Of a DNA stretch of 12,801 nucleotides, positions 6,161 to 12,786 are shown in pieces. The notes beneath the pieces are model-generated. The model saw only the letters and a program-made list of their open reading frames with translations, had not been told where the DNA came from and did no database searches. The position numbers and the translations under genes are program-made. Origin of the DNA: CAYXUG01 sp964468655 (GTDB taxonomy: Bacteria; Fidelibacterota; Marinisomatia; Marinisomatales; CAYXUG01); NCBI GenBank assembly GCA_964468655.1, contig CAYXUG010000058.1:1-12801 (forward strand), given 5' to 3'. Every line of letters begins with the position of its first letter. Positions within the stretch are counted from its first letter, which is position 1.

Positions 6161-9100
6161 CTAAATTACAATTGGTTTATTCTCCATAATATGTTTTTCA
6201 AATCTCCTTTGTCTATTACCATCCTTTCCCTCTTTCATTTTTTTAACCACCTGCTGAATACTGCCCAATTTTTCGATGGTTACCGTAAATACGCCGAATG
6301 CTTTTTCAACTTTTCCCCGGACAATAAACAATTTTTCCCAATGGAGAAGATCACCGTACTTGGCAAACACTTTCGGAAACATTACGCACTCGTAAATATC
6401 GGTCTCATCCTCAAAAGTGACAAACTCCATGGGGTCCCGCTTTTTGGTAGCCGTCTCCTTCCGCGTGATGTAAACACCCAACAGATTAATGGTTTTGCCC
6501 ACATGATTCGGAATATCCACCGCCTTTTTCACCTTTCCGCCGAAAATGTGCAGATACGGCTCCAGCGGGTGCGCCGAAACGGGATAGCCGAAAGATTCGA
6601 TTTCCAGTTGACGTTTTTCGCTGTCTGTCAATTCACTTCCTGATGAGGATTGCCGGAGGGGCTCGCCTTCTTCCGTATCCAGTTTACTGCACGCAATTCT
6701 GAAGGCTATTTCCCGGTGGGTGAGGTCCGGCTCAAACTCCGAAAAACACCCTGCATTGGTGAGCGCCATCAGATCCGAAAGGTCGAGATCTGTCCGCAGA
6801 AGAAAATCGGAAAGAGAGCTAAAATCGCCCGCTTTCCGCTCTTCGAGAATCTGATTCATCGCTTTTTCTTTCAAATTGCCGATGGACATAAATCCCATGC
6901 GGATTTGATTTTTTCTCCCTTTAAAATGGTACTCGCTCCGGTTGATGTGAGGCGGAAGAATTTTAATGCCGAACCGCCTTGCCTCGCTCAAATAAGCGTA
7001 GGAGGAATAAAATCCGCCCTCATTGCTGATAACAGCCGAAAGAAATTCCGCCGGATAGTGTGCTTTTAAATAGGCGCAGGTAAATGACAGCATGGCGTAC
7101 GAAGCGGAGTGGGGCTTGCAGAACGAATAGCCGGAGAAGGATTCAATCATGCCCCACAGTGTTTCAGCCAGTTTCCGGGAATATCCCTGCTTTTCAGCAC
7201 CGGTGAAAAACTTTCTTTTCCACCTTGGAATCACATGCGCCAGTGACGGGCGGGAAATAACCTTCCGAAGATAATCCGATTCCGCATAGCCGAATCCCGC
7301 AATTTCCCTTGCCGTCATGGATACCTGTTCCTCATACACCATAATGCCGTAGCTTTCATTCAGAAAATGGAGGTCCGGATGGAGCAGTTTCCACGGCTTT
7401 CCGTGAATCCGTTGAAGCATCAAATTGGTGTAGCGGTTAGCGGCAGGGCGGATAATGGATGAATAGATCACCACATGCTCAAAATCCACAATGCCTGATT
7501 TTTGCAGAAGCTGCCGCGTGGCCGGCGATTCAATGTAAAAAATGCCCATGGTCCTGCCATCCTTCATGAACTTTTCTGTCTTTTCATCGCCGTTGGGCTG
7601 AATGGTGTGGTAATCCATGTACTCATTCCGGTAGAGTCCTATCTGCCGGAGCGTATCCCGCACCACTGCCAAGGACCGGTTCCCCAGAAGATCAATTTTG
7701 AGCATCCCGGAATCTTCCACCTGATCTTTCTCCCATTCCACAATCTGAACCCCTTTGGGAGCGGTGAGAACGGGAACGTATTTCCGGATTTCATCAGGCA
7801 CAATAATAACGCCGCCGGGATGAACCGACGAAACGCGGAATGCGCCCACCAATTTTTCACTTTGCTCAATAATTTCCAGAAGTGTCTCATCCAGTTCCAA
7901 ATCTTTGAAACGGGGGTCTTCGGCAATCCAGCCCGCAAGTTTTTTCTTTCGGGCATAATAGCCGATCCGCTTAGTGATGGCTTTGATTTCCTCATTGGAA
8001 AGCCCGTACACTTTTGCCACTTCCCTGATGGCAGACCGTGGCTGAAGAAACACCTGACTCGACACCATGGCTGTCCTGTGGAGACCGTATTTTTTGAACA
8101 CATAATCCAAAATGTCATCCCGCTCATCCCATGGAAAATCGATATCAATATCGGGCATATCCACCCGTTCGGGGTGAATGAACCGCTCAAACTGAAGGTT
8201 GTATTTTATGGGATCCACCTGCGTAATAAAAAGGCAGTAACTGACAATGGATGCCGCCCCGGATCCCCGGCCGATGGTTGCTTTCGTCTGTTTAACAATA
8301 TCGTGAACCACCAGAAAATAAGGCGAAAATCCCTTTTCCGTAATGATGGAAAGTTCGTATTCGATTCTTTCTTTTATTCGACGTTCGACATTCGATATTC
8401 GATATTCGACATTCCCAATCCCATACCTTTTCCCCGCTCCTTCGTACACAATCTCTTTCAGTTTCCTGTTCGCCTTGTGCGTATCTTTTAAAGAAATATC
8501 GGGGAACACCGTATTCAAAAATGACCAGTCCGTTTTGCACCGTTCCGCCAGATAGTGGGCATTGTTCACGGCATCAAGCATGTTGGGAAATCTGCGGATC
8601 ATCTCCTTTTCCGCGCAGAAAATGCGGAATGGGTTTTTATAATCCGATTCAGACAGATGAGATAATGTAGTATTGTTCGCAATTGCCCGCAGGATTTTAT
8701 GGGACCGGTGATCCTCTTTCTTTAAAAAATAGACATCGCCGGTGGCCACTATTTCAAGTCCAAATTTTTCAGCCAGCGAGCGCGCTTCGTGTTCTTCCAC
8801 GCCGGGGCGGAGTTCTACAAAGAGGTGCGATACGGGGAAAAGGTGAACCAGTTCCGCCAGATCAGATTCAAGATGCGCTAGAACAAATAAGCCGTCTCTG
8901 TGTACGCTAAACAAATCGTTGGCGGCAATCTCCGGCTCATGGTGGACTTTCGAAACGAGGCGGCAGAGATTTTCATACCCTTTCTGATTTTCCGCAAGCA
9001 GAATAATATCCGATCTCGGTGTAATAATATTGGCGCCGGCGATGGGGAGAATTCCCGCGTCTTTGGCATACTGCACAAAATGGATGAATCCGTACATGCC

Positions 9101-9223
9101 GTTTACTTCGGTGAGAGCAAGGTGAGAAAACCGCTCTTTTTTTGCCGCTGCCACAATTTCCTGCACCGTTGCCGTGCCGGACATTTTTGAAAAAACGGAG
9201 TGGGTGTTCAGGTGGACAAACAT
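6161..9223 (-). CDS. dnaE2: Error-prone DNA polymerase III alpha subunit DnaE2/ImuC
   Basis: A C-family replicative-type polymerase of 1,020 aa, the usual size for DnaE2. It starts at the ATG at 9223, whose A is shared with the last base of the preceding TAA stop (TAATG); a TTG 18 nt upstream is less likely. The N-terminal PHP domain (1-200) is degraded: HLNTHS and ALTEVNG lack metal-binding His and Asp positions. The polymerase core has PDIDIDF (Asp358 and Asp360, the palm aspartates) and KIDLLG with Asp511 as the third acidic residue. The KPHSASYAMLSF...YLKAHYPAEFL block is characteristic of DnaE proteins. An OB fold lies at about 900-985. DnaE2 carries out translesion and mutagenic synthesis within the ImuB-ImuC mutasome. 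Oddity: residues about 267-283 (IGNVEYRISNVERR) are encoded by a heptanucleotide repeat array that relatives would not be expected to share. Confidence 0.93.
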   Translation of the reverse strand: MFVHLNTHSVFSKMSGTATVQEIVAAAKKERFSHLALTEVNGMYGFIHFVQYAKDAGILPIAGANIITPRSDIILLAENQKGYENLCRLVSKVHHEPEIAANDLFSVHRDGLFVLAHLESDLAELVHLFPVSHLFVELRPGVEEHEARSLAEKFGLEIVATGDVYFLKKEDHRSHKILRAIANNTTLSHLSESDYKNPFRIFCAEKEMIRRFPNMLDAVNNAHYLAERCKTDWSFLNTVFPDISLKDTHKANRKLKEIVYEGAGKRYGIGNVEYRISNVERRIKERIEYELSIITEKGFSPYFLVVHDIVKQTKATIGRGSGAASIVSYCLFITQVDPIKYNLQFERFIHPERVDMPDIDIDFPWDERDDILDYVFKKYGLHRTAMVSSQVFLQPRSAIREVAKVYGLSNEEIKAITKRIGYYARKKKLAGWIAEDPRFKDLELDETLLEIIEQSEKLVGAFRVSSVHPGGVIIVPDEIRKYVPVLTAPKGVQIVEWEKDQVEDSGMLKIDLLGNRSLAVVRDTLRQIGLYRNEYMDYHTIQPNGDEKTEKFMKDGRTMGIFYIESPATRQLLQKSGIVDFEHVVIYSSIIRPAANRYTNLMLQRIHGKPWKLLHPDLHFLNESYGIMVYEEQVSMTAREIAGFGYAESDYLRKVISRPSLAHVIPRWKRKFFTGAEKQGYSRKLAETLWGMIESFSGYSFCKPHSASYAMLSFTCAYLKAHYPAEFLSAVISNEGGFYSSYAYLSEARRFGIKILPPHINRSEYHFKGRKNQIRMGFMSIGNLKEKAMNQILEERKAGDFSSLSDFLLRTDLDLSDLMALTNAGCFSEFEPDLTHREIAFRIACSKLDTEEGEPLRQSSSGSELTDSEKRQLEIESFGYPVSAHPLEPYLHIFGGKVKKAVDIPNHVGKTINLLGVYITRKETATKKRDPMEFVTFEDETDIYECVMFPKVFAKYGDLLHWEKLFIVRGKVEKAFGVFTVTIEKLGSIQQVVKKMKEGKDGNRQRRFEKHIMENKPIVI
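8376..8424. repeat. Heptanucleotide tandem repeat inside dnaE2
   Basis: Seven 7-bp units in a row. The first five follow (A/G)TTCGA(C/T), and the next two (ATTCCCA, ATCCCAT) are decayed. Six units equal 42 nt, or 14 codons, so the array keeps the dnaE2 frame. Repeats of this 'ATTCGAT' style are familiar from intergenic regions of many environmental bacterial genomes, where they give spurious 'FDIRYSIFDIRYS' reading frames. Confidence 0.8.
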
Positions 9224-10377
9224 TATGCTGCAGCGGAACAAATGGCGGAAAATCCGAATTTCCTGCGGATTTTATCAACGGCACTGTCCAGAGCGGTATC
9301 TTCCGGTTCCGGCAGTTCAAACAGCTCCACCTGCCGGGGAGCCGCTTCCAGTCCCGAAGCATCAATCAGTATGGACCTCACTCTGTTCCGGCGGGTGTTG
9401 GCTTTTTCAAACAACCGGCAGCACTGACCCGCGGCGGCGCGATCGCTGTTCCGTAAAATCTTTCCCGTGCGGGAGGAACGAAATCCGTCCGTGTAGTGAA
9501 TCTCCAGCCGGACCTTTTTTGCAATTCTGCTCTCTTTGCGAAGTGTAAAAGCGACCTCTTCTGCAAGGGTTCGTACCACACCTGCCAGAATATCCGCATC
9601 GTTGGTGTCGCATTGAAGAATTTTCTGTTTTGTAATTCGCGCCTGCTTTTTGGGCAGCATCACGGTGGAGAAATCCTCGCCGTTTGCCTCTCTCCGCAGT
9701 TGAAGGGAATTTCTGCCGAACAGTTGATTTGCAATGCGGATATCTTCCGTGGCTTTGCGAATCTGCCGGACTTGACTGAGCCACAGAAAGCGGATCATTT
9801 TCATCACGGGCGATTCCCGCGCCGAAGGGAGTATTGCGGAATGAAGAGGCGAAAGAAAATCCGCCTCATCCCCGCGCCTAACCTCGTGTATTCGCTCCGG
9901 CACCACAGCCGTTGAAATGTGGCTCACCAGTTTGTTCCGGCTGATGCCGATGCGATTGGGCATTTCAATCCTCGACCTCACAGTGTTGGAAATCATGCTT
10001 CCCGCCTGCATGGAATTTTTATACACGAAATCCATGCCTGTCATATCCACAAAATACTGACCGAATACCGCCGGTTCCACCACAGGAGAAAATCCGCAGA
10101 TGGTTTTATAAATGTAATGATTCATCCGCGAATAGAGCGTTCCATTGTACGGGAGAAACAGAGCCGAATGGGACATCCTCCGGGCGAGGGACACCTTCAT
10201 TCCCGGAAAGAGTCCATCTTCTCCTGCCTCCGCCGAAACGGAAATGAGGGTGCCGTTCTGATGGTGCGAAGAAATGACGACAACCGCCCGCGTCCGCAGA
10301 GACGGATCTATCACCCGCTCGGCATGGAGTTCAAAATCGGACAGCCGGATGTGGTAAACAGTGGAATTCACAGTCAA
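9223..10377 (-). CDS. Catalytically inactive Y-family polymerase, ImuB-like
   Basis: The fold signature of DinB/UmuC/ImuB proteins is clear, for example ISVSAEAGEDGLFPGM (palm/fingers) and VDMTG. Where active polymerases have an Asp in motif I (H-V-D-M-D-F type) this protein has HIRLSDF, with Arg11 at the catalytic position. Where they have S-x-D-E-A it has VFGQY, with Gly106 and Gln107. All three metal-binding carboxylates are gone, as in ImuB. Near the C-terminus QVELF (349-353) is a typical beta-clamp binding motif. The likely role is to tether DnaE2 to the clamp. The reading frame opens with a TTG overlapping the lexA stop codon (TTGA, 4 nt); a GTG at 10371 is an alternative start. The 3' end shares one base with the dnaE2 start. 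It is 384 aa, shorter than classical ImuB (about 500). Confidence 0.85.
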   Translation of the reverse strand: MTVNSTVYHIRLSDFELHAERVIDPSLRTRAVVVISSHHQNGTLISVSAEAGEDGLFPGMKVSLARRMSHSALFLPYNGTLYSRMNHYIYKTICGFSPVVEPAVFGQYFVDMTGMDFVYKNSMQAGSMISNTVRSRIEMPNRIGISRNKLVSHISTAVVPERIHEVRRGDEADFLSPLHSAILPSARESPVMKMIRFLWLSQVRQIRKATEDIRIANQLFGRNSLQLRREANGEDFSTVMLPKKQARITKQKILQCDTNDADILAGVVRTLAEEVAFTLRKESRIAKKVRLEIHYTDGFRSSRTGKILRNSDRAAAGQCCRLFEKANTRRNRVRSILIDASGLEAAPRQVELFELPEPEDTALDSAVDKIRRKFGFSAICSAAA

Positions 10378-11012
10378 TCGTCCGCAGGTCGAAGACTCGC
10401 CTGCCGGCTGAGATGCTGCGCATAATTCCTGAATACATGCAGCACAATGCCCCCGATGCGGAAATCGTCACTGCCGGAAACATAAATGGCATCATACTCC
10501 GGATTGCGGGGGTGAAGTTCAATTCCGCCTGTTTTGGGATAATACCGCTTCAGTGTCGCCTCGCCGTTCACATAGGCAACCACAGTCTGCCCGGACTCCG
10601 CCTCTTCCACCTGTCTAATAACCACATAATCGCCATCCTCAATATTGTCTTCAATCATGGAATCTCCCGTTACCTGCAAAACATAGTTGGACGGATGAAC
10701 CAGAGACGGCGGGACTTCAACTGTCTCCTTCTGTTCAAATGCCATAAGGGGATATCCCGCCGCAATGCGCCCCAAAAACGGCAGCCGGCCGGAAATATCT
10801 TCTATTACAGATAATGCCCGCTTTCCGTTAAACCCCTTTGCCCTGAACAGATCCCCGCTTTTCACCAGTTCCCTCACGTACCAGTTCACCGTTCCCAATG
10901 ACTTGAACCCGAGAGCCGATTTGATTTCTTCAAAGGTGGGCGGCTCATCGTGCGTTTTGGAAAATGCTCCAACAAATTCCAGAAACCGCTTTTTCTTTTT
11001 TGACAGCATCAT
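10374..11012 (-). CDS. lexA: LexA-type SOS repressor
   Basis: This 212-aa protein has the two LexA domains. Residues 1-70 form a winged helix (PPTFEEIKSALGF, then GTVNWYVRELVKSG). Residues about 78-200 form the S24 self-cleavage domain, with cleavage pair Ala85-Gly86 (RIAAGYP), nucleophile Ser118 (GDSM) and general base Lys155 (ATLKRYY). RecA filaments trigger cleavage and derepression. AGGAG at 11019-11023 lies 6 nt before the ATG; a second ATG follows immediately. It heads the operon with the ImuB-like, DnaE2 and SRAP genes and overlaps the next gene by 4 nt, so it probably represses its own mutagenesis operon. It may be a second, operon-specific LexA rather than the global one; this window cannot tell. 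Confidence 0.9.
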   Translation of the reverse strand: MMLSKKKKRFLEFVGAFSKTHDEPPTFEEIKSALGFKSLGTVNWYVRELVKSGDLFRAKGFNGKRALSVIEDISGRLPFLGRIAAGYPLMAFEQKETVEVPPSLVHPSNYVLQVTGDSMIEDNIEDGDYVVIRQVEEAESGQTVVAYVNGEATLKRYYPKTGGIELHPRNPEYDAIYVSGSDDFRIGGIVLHVFRNYAQHLSRQASLRPADD

Positions 11013-11030
11013 AAAATTCTCCTTTTTATT

Positions 11031-11112
11031 AATCGTAAGTTACTCGTATGTAATTTACAAAAAAAATTAATACTTGTACAGGGAGAATGTTTTACGATTT
11101 ACGAGTTACCCG
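11031..11112. repeat. TACGATT/TACGAGT heptad-like repeats on both sides of the lexA promoter
   Basis: At 11095-11110 the plus strand reads TACGATT TACGAGT TACC in 7-bp steps. At 11031-11053 the same units occur in inverted orientation (GTTACTCGTA against GTAACTCGTA, 9 of 10). Together they make a spaced inverted repeat in the gap between the AbiE pair and lexA. They may be remnants of an intergenic heptad repeat or extra operator half-sites. Confidence 0.4.
11032..11060 (-). promoter_or_regulatory. Candidate SOS operon promoter with embedded LexA operator
   Basis: On the minus strand TTGTAA (11060-11055), a 17-nt spacer and TACGAT (11037-11032) form a -35/-10 pair placed correctly for the AGGAG and ATG of lexA. 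The spacer contains the palindrome TTAC-N6-GTAA (11040-11053), a sensible position for an autoregulating LexA operator. The hexamers match the sigma-70 consensus at 4 of 6 positions each, so this is a proposal. Confidence 0.4.
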
Positions 11113-11134
11113 CAGGGTGCTGTGTACGTTTTAC

Positions 11135-11791
11135 CTACAAGTTCTTCAAATGAGCCAACAGAAAATCAAATCTATGTTCCCTGTAGTAACCACGAATATC
11201 AGGCGGTAAAAGGGAGCCGAGTGTTACGTCATAATCCTTCTTCTTGAACGCTGCAACAGCAGATGTAACCCCTTTAACATTTTCAGGATTTGCAGGAAAC
11301 TTTATTCCTCTTCTGATAATAAATTCAATATCAAATGCATCCCGGATTTCCTTTCTGTCAAGGAGCGTTTCGATCTTATTTATCATCATCTGTTCCAGGG
11401 TAAGAGTGTTAACCAGCACCTGCCTTGTTGAGTAAGGCGAAAAAGCAATGGAAGAGGTGTATTCTGAAAATCTTTTCTTTTTATTGATCTCAATTTTCAG
11501 GCGGCTCAGATAACGGGAATGCCTCAACTCTATCAATAAGGTGTTGAATTTATCGTTGGCATCGGTGATGGTATATTTTCCGGTGAGATTTTCCTTAAGT
11601 TTTGTGAAATATCCACCGGTATTCAATTCTTTCTTAAAATAAAAATCCATATCCACAGAATAGCGGTTCATTTCATGGCACAGCCGAAGCATGGTTCCGC
11701 CGCCAAAAACCAGATTATCCAAATACCTCCCTGAATTTAGATTGTCCAATACCTCCATTTCAAACTGTTCGTGTTGTTCAAACTGCTGCAT
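11135..11791 (-). CDS. AbiEii-type nucleotidyltransferase toxin
   Basis: A 218-aa protein of the AbiEii/DUF1814 nucleotidyltransferase-like group, the toxin of type IV AbiE systems used in phage abortive infection and plasmid stabilisation. Motif I is GGGTMLR (30-36) with RYSVDMDF (43-50): Asp47 and Asp49 are the expected metal ligands. A basic/acidic strand (LKIEI, Lys100 and Glu102) and the helix with Lys140, Arg147, Arg151-Asp152 and Asp155 (KIETLLDRKEIRDAFD) complete the family pattern. Members transfer nucleotides onto RNA acceptors such as tRNA; the substrate here is unknown. It overlaps the upstream antitoxin gene by 14 nt and has only a weak GGAA ribosome site, which suggests coupled translation. 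It is somewhat shorter than the well-studied AbiEii proteins, but no motif is missing. Confidence 0.85.
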   Translation of the reverse strand: MQQFEQHEQFEMEVLDNLNSGRYLDNLVFGGGTMLRLCHEMNRYSVDMDFYFKKELNTGGYFTKLKENLTGKYTITDANDKFNTLLIELRHSRYLSRLKIEINKKKRFSEYTSSIAFSPYSTRQVLVNTLTLEQMMINKIETLLDRKEIRDAFDIEFIIRRGIKFPANPENVKGVTSAVAAFKKKDYDVTLGSLLPPDIRGYYREHRFDFLLAHLKNL

Positions 11792-12362
11792 ACCGGTTCC
11801 ATAATTCTTTTGTGCGATCCGGAAATAATTTCAGGTTTCTTTCAATTTCAGAAAGATTAAACTTTGAAAATTCCAGCGCAGAAAAATCGAGTCCGTACCG
11901 CCCAAGGGAAGTAAGATATAACGCATCTGCCAGTGCCTTCTCCGGACTGGCGATAAAAATCCCATCTTCCCTGACAAATCCGGAATAATACTTCAGAGGA
12001 AATCTGTAAAAGATAAATTCCAATTTTTTGATATTTTTTCTGTAACTGCGTTTTGTCACCACAGATTCAATAATACCCTGCCGGAGCTGGGTTGTTAATC
12101 CGTAGTAAGAGAGAGCCGTTGAAAATGAAACATAAGACGGCACCTGAAGCCGGTTTGCAATTTGAAAAAAATCCTCTTCAGATAAATGGTCCCAATTTTC
12201 ATTGAGGATATAAAGATTTCTTTTTGCTCGTGTCAGATATCCACCGGAAACATACCTGCTGCATAGTACATGAGCCGATTCCGGTTTTATTGCCATTGCT
12301 GATGCAACATCATCAGCGGAGAAGAGTAATTTTTCAATTTCCTTTAAATTTTTATATTTCAT
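11778..12362 (-). CDS. AbiEi-type antitoxin / transcriptional regulator
   Basis: A 194-aa protein with the AbiEi layout. An N-terminal winged helix (about 12-55, FSADDVASAMAIKPES then GYLTRAKRNLYIL) is followed by the C-terminal domain with PSYVSFSTALSYYGL, FYRFPLKYYSGF and SPEKALADALYL, all typical of this family. AbiEi proteins counteract the AbiEii toxin and repress their own promoter by binding inverted repeats. The gene precedes the toxin and overlaps it by 14 nt, the usual order. There is no Shine-Dalgarno before the ATG at 12362, and the best -10 sits 5 nt upstream, so the mRNA may be leaderless. The region is visibly AT-rich (about 32% GC in one 60-base line of the neighbouring toxin gene), as often seen for acquired defence genes. 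Confidence 0.85.
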   Translation of the reverse strand: MKYKNLKEIEKLLFSADDVASAMAIKPESAHVLCSRYVSGGYLTRAKRNLYILNENWDHLSEEDFFQIANRLQVPSYVSFSTALSYYGLTTQLRQGIIESVVTKRSYRKNIKKLEFIFYRFPLKYYSGFVREDGIFIASPEKALADALYLTSLGRYGLDFSALEFSKFNLSEIERNLKLFPDRTKELWNRYAAV

Positions 12363-12367
12363 AGTTA

Positions 12368-12408
12368 AATATAGTAAATTATTAATAATGTTAAGTAAAT
12401 ATATTTAC
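12368..12408 (-). promoter_or_regulatory. Promoter and probable operator of the AbiE pair
   Basis: On the minus strand TTAACA and TATATT (12373-12368) are separated by 15-16 nt and each match the -35/-10 consensus at 5 of 6 positions. Two perfect palindromes overlap or flank them: GTAAATATATTTAC (12395-12408) and ATTATTAATAAT (12378-12389). AbiEi antitoxins are known to bind inverted repeats at their own promoter, so these are natural operator candidates. Confidence 0.45.
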
Positions 12409-12496
12409 AATAATTTTTAATTTCAATAGTTTTTTCATTTTTCCCATTCTCCCGCCAACGATGAATTTTATTGAACTTCCGCAATTATTAAATCAA

Positions 12497-12524
12497 TTGA
12501 ATCTCACCTGACTTTAATTATAAA
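12497..12524 (+). promoter_or_regulatory. Candidate promoter of the right-edge esterase-like gene
   Basis: TTGAAT (12497-12502), 16 nt, TATAAA (12519-12524). The ATG at 12532 follows the -10 after only 7 nt and there is no ribosome site, so the transcript would be nearly leaderless. Confidence 0.35.
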
Positions 12525-12531
12525 CTCCCGC

Positions 12532-12786
12532 ATGAGATACCTTATCTTTTTACTCTCCTTCTGCACAGCCCAATACACACTCACACACGATGGAATAACA
12601 CGGGAATATTATGTCTTTTATCCCGATAATCCTCCTGCGTCATGTCCGTTAATCATTAATATCCACAACTTTAACGGCGATGCTTTGTTCCTTCGGGAAT
12701 ATACTGAAATGGATGACTTTGCTCTCCCTGCCAACATTGCTGTCGTTTATCCTGAAAGCAAAAATAGCCATTCCCGATATGGATAA
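12532..12786 (+). CDS. Secreted esterase/depolymerase-like protein, interrupted near the window edge
   Basis: The protein begins with a short signal peptide (MRYLIFLLSFCTAQ) and continues HDGITREYYVFYPDN...CPLIINIHNFNGDA...PANIAVVYPE. This is the N-terminal pattern of alpha/beta hydrolases of the polyhydroxybutyrate depolymerase/feruloyl esterase group: substrate strand, 'P-L-(I/V)-(I/V)-x-(I/L)-H-G' oxyanion strand, 'V.YP' strand. The usual HG after the strand reads HN here. Relatives have about 250-300 residues, but a TAA at 12784-12786 ends this frame after 84 codons, before any catalytic Ser could occur. The +1 frame stays open from there to the window end (DMDNFYAV), which points to a frameshift, either real or from sequencing. 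The function is tentative because only the N-terminal third is visible. Confidence 0.5.
   Translation: MRYLIFLLSFCTAQYTLTHDGITREYYVFYPDNPPASCPLIINIHNFNGDALFLREYTEMDDFALPANIAVVYPESKNSHSRYG

Noticed and set aside
6083..6643. Plus-strand reading frame of 186 codons across the SRAP/dnaE2 junction
   Set aside because: Antisense to two well-supported genes, with low-complexity Ser/His/Phe-rich composition and no ribosome site.
8376..8424. Heptad array as a CRISPR
   Set aside because: Units are 7 bp with no spacers and lie inside a coding gene; no cas genes are present.
7502..8491. Long plus-strand reading frame (329 codons) antisense to dnaE2
   Set aside because: It mirrors the dnaE2 coding sequence, has no recognisable domain, and its repeat-like 'FDIRYSIFDI' part is only the heptad array read on the other strand.
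11107..11117. ACCC-TGC-GGGT hairpin as a terminator of the AbiE pair
   Set aside because: Only four base pairs and no T-tract next to it.
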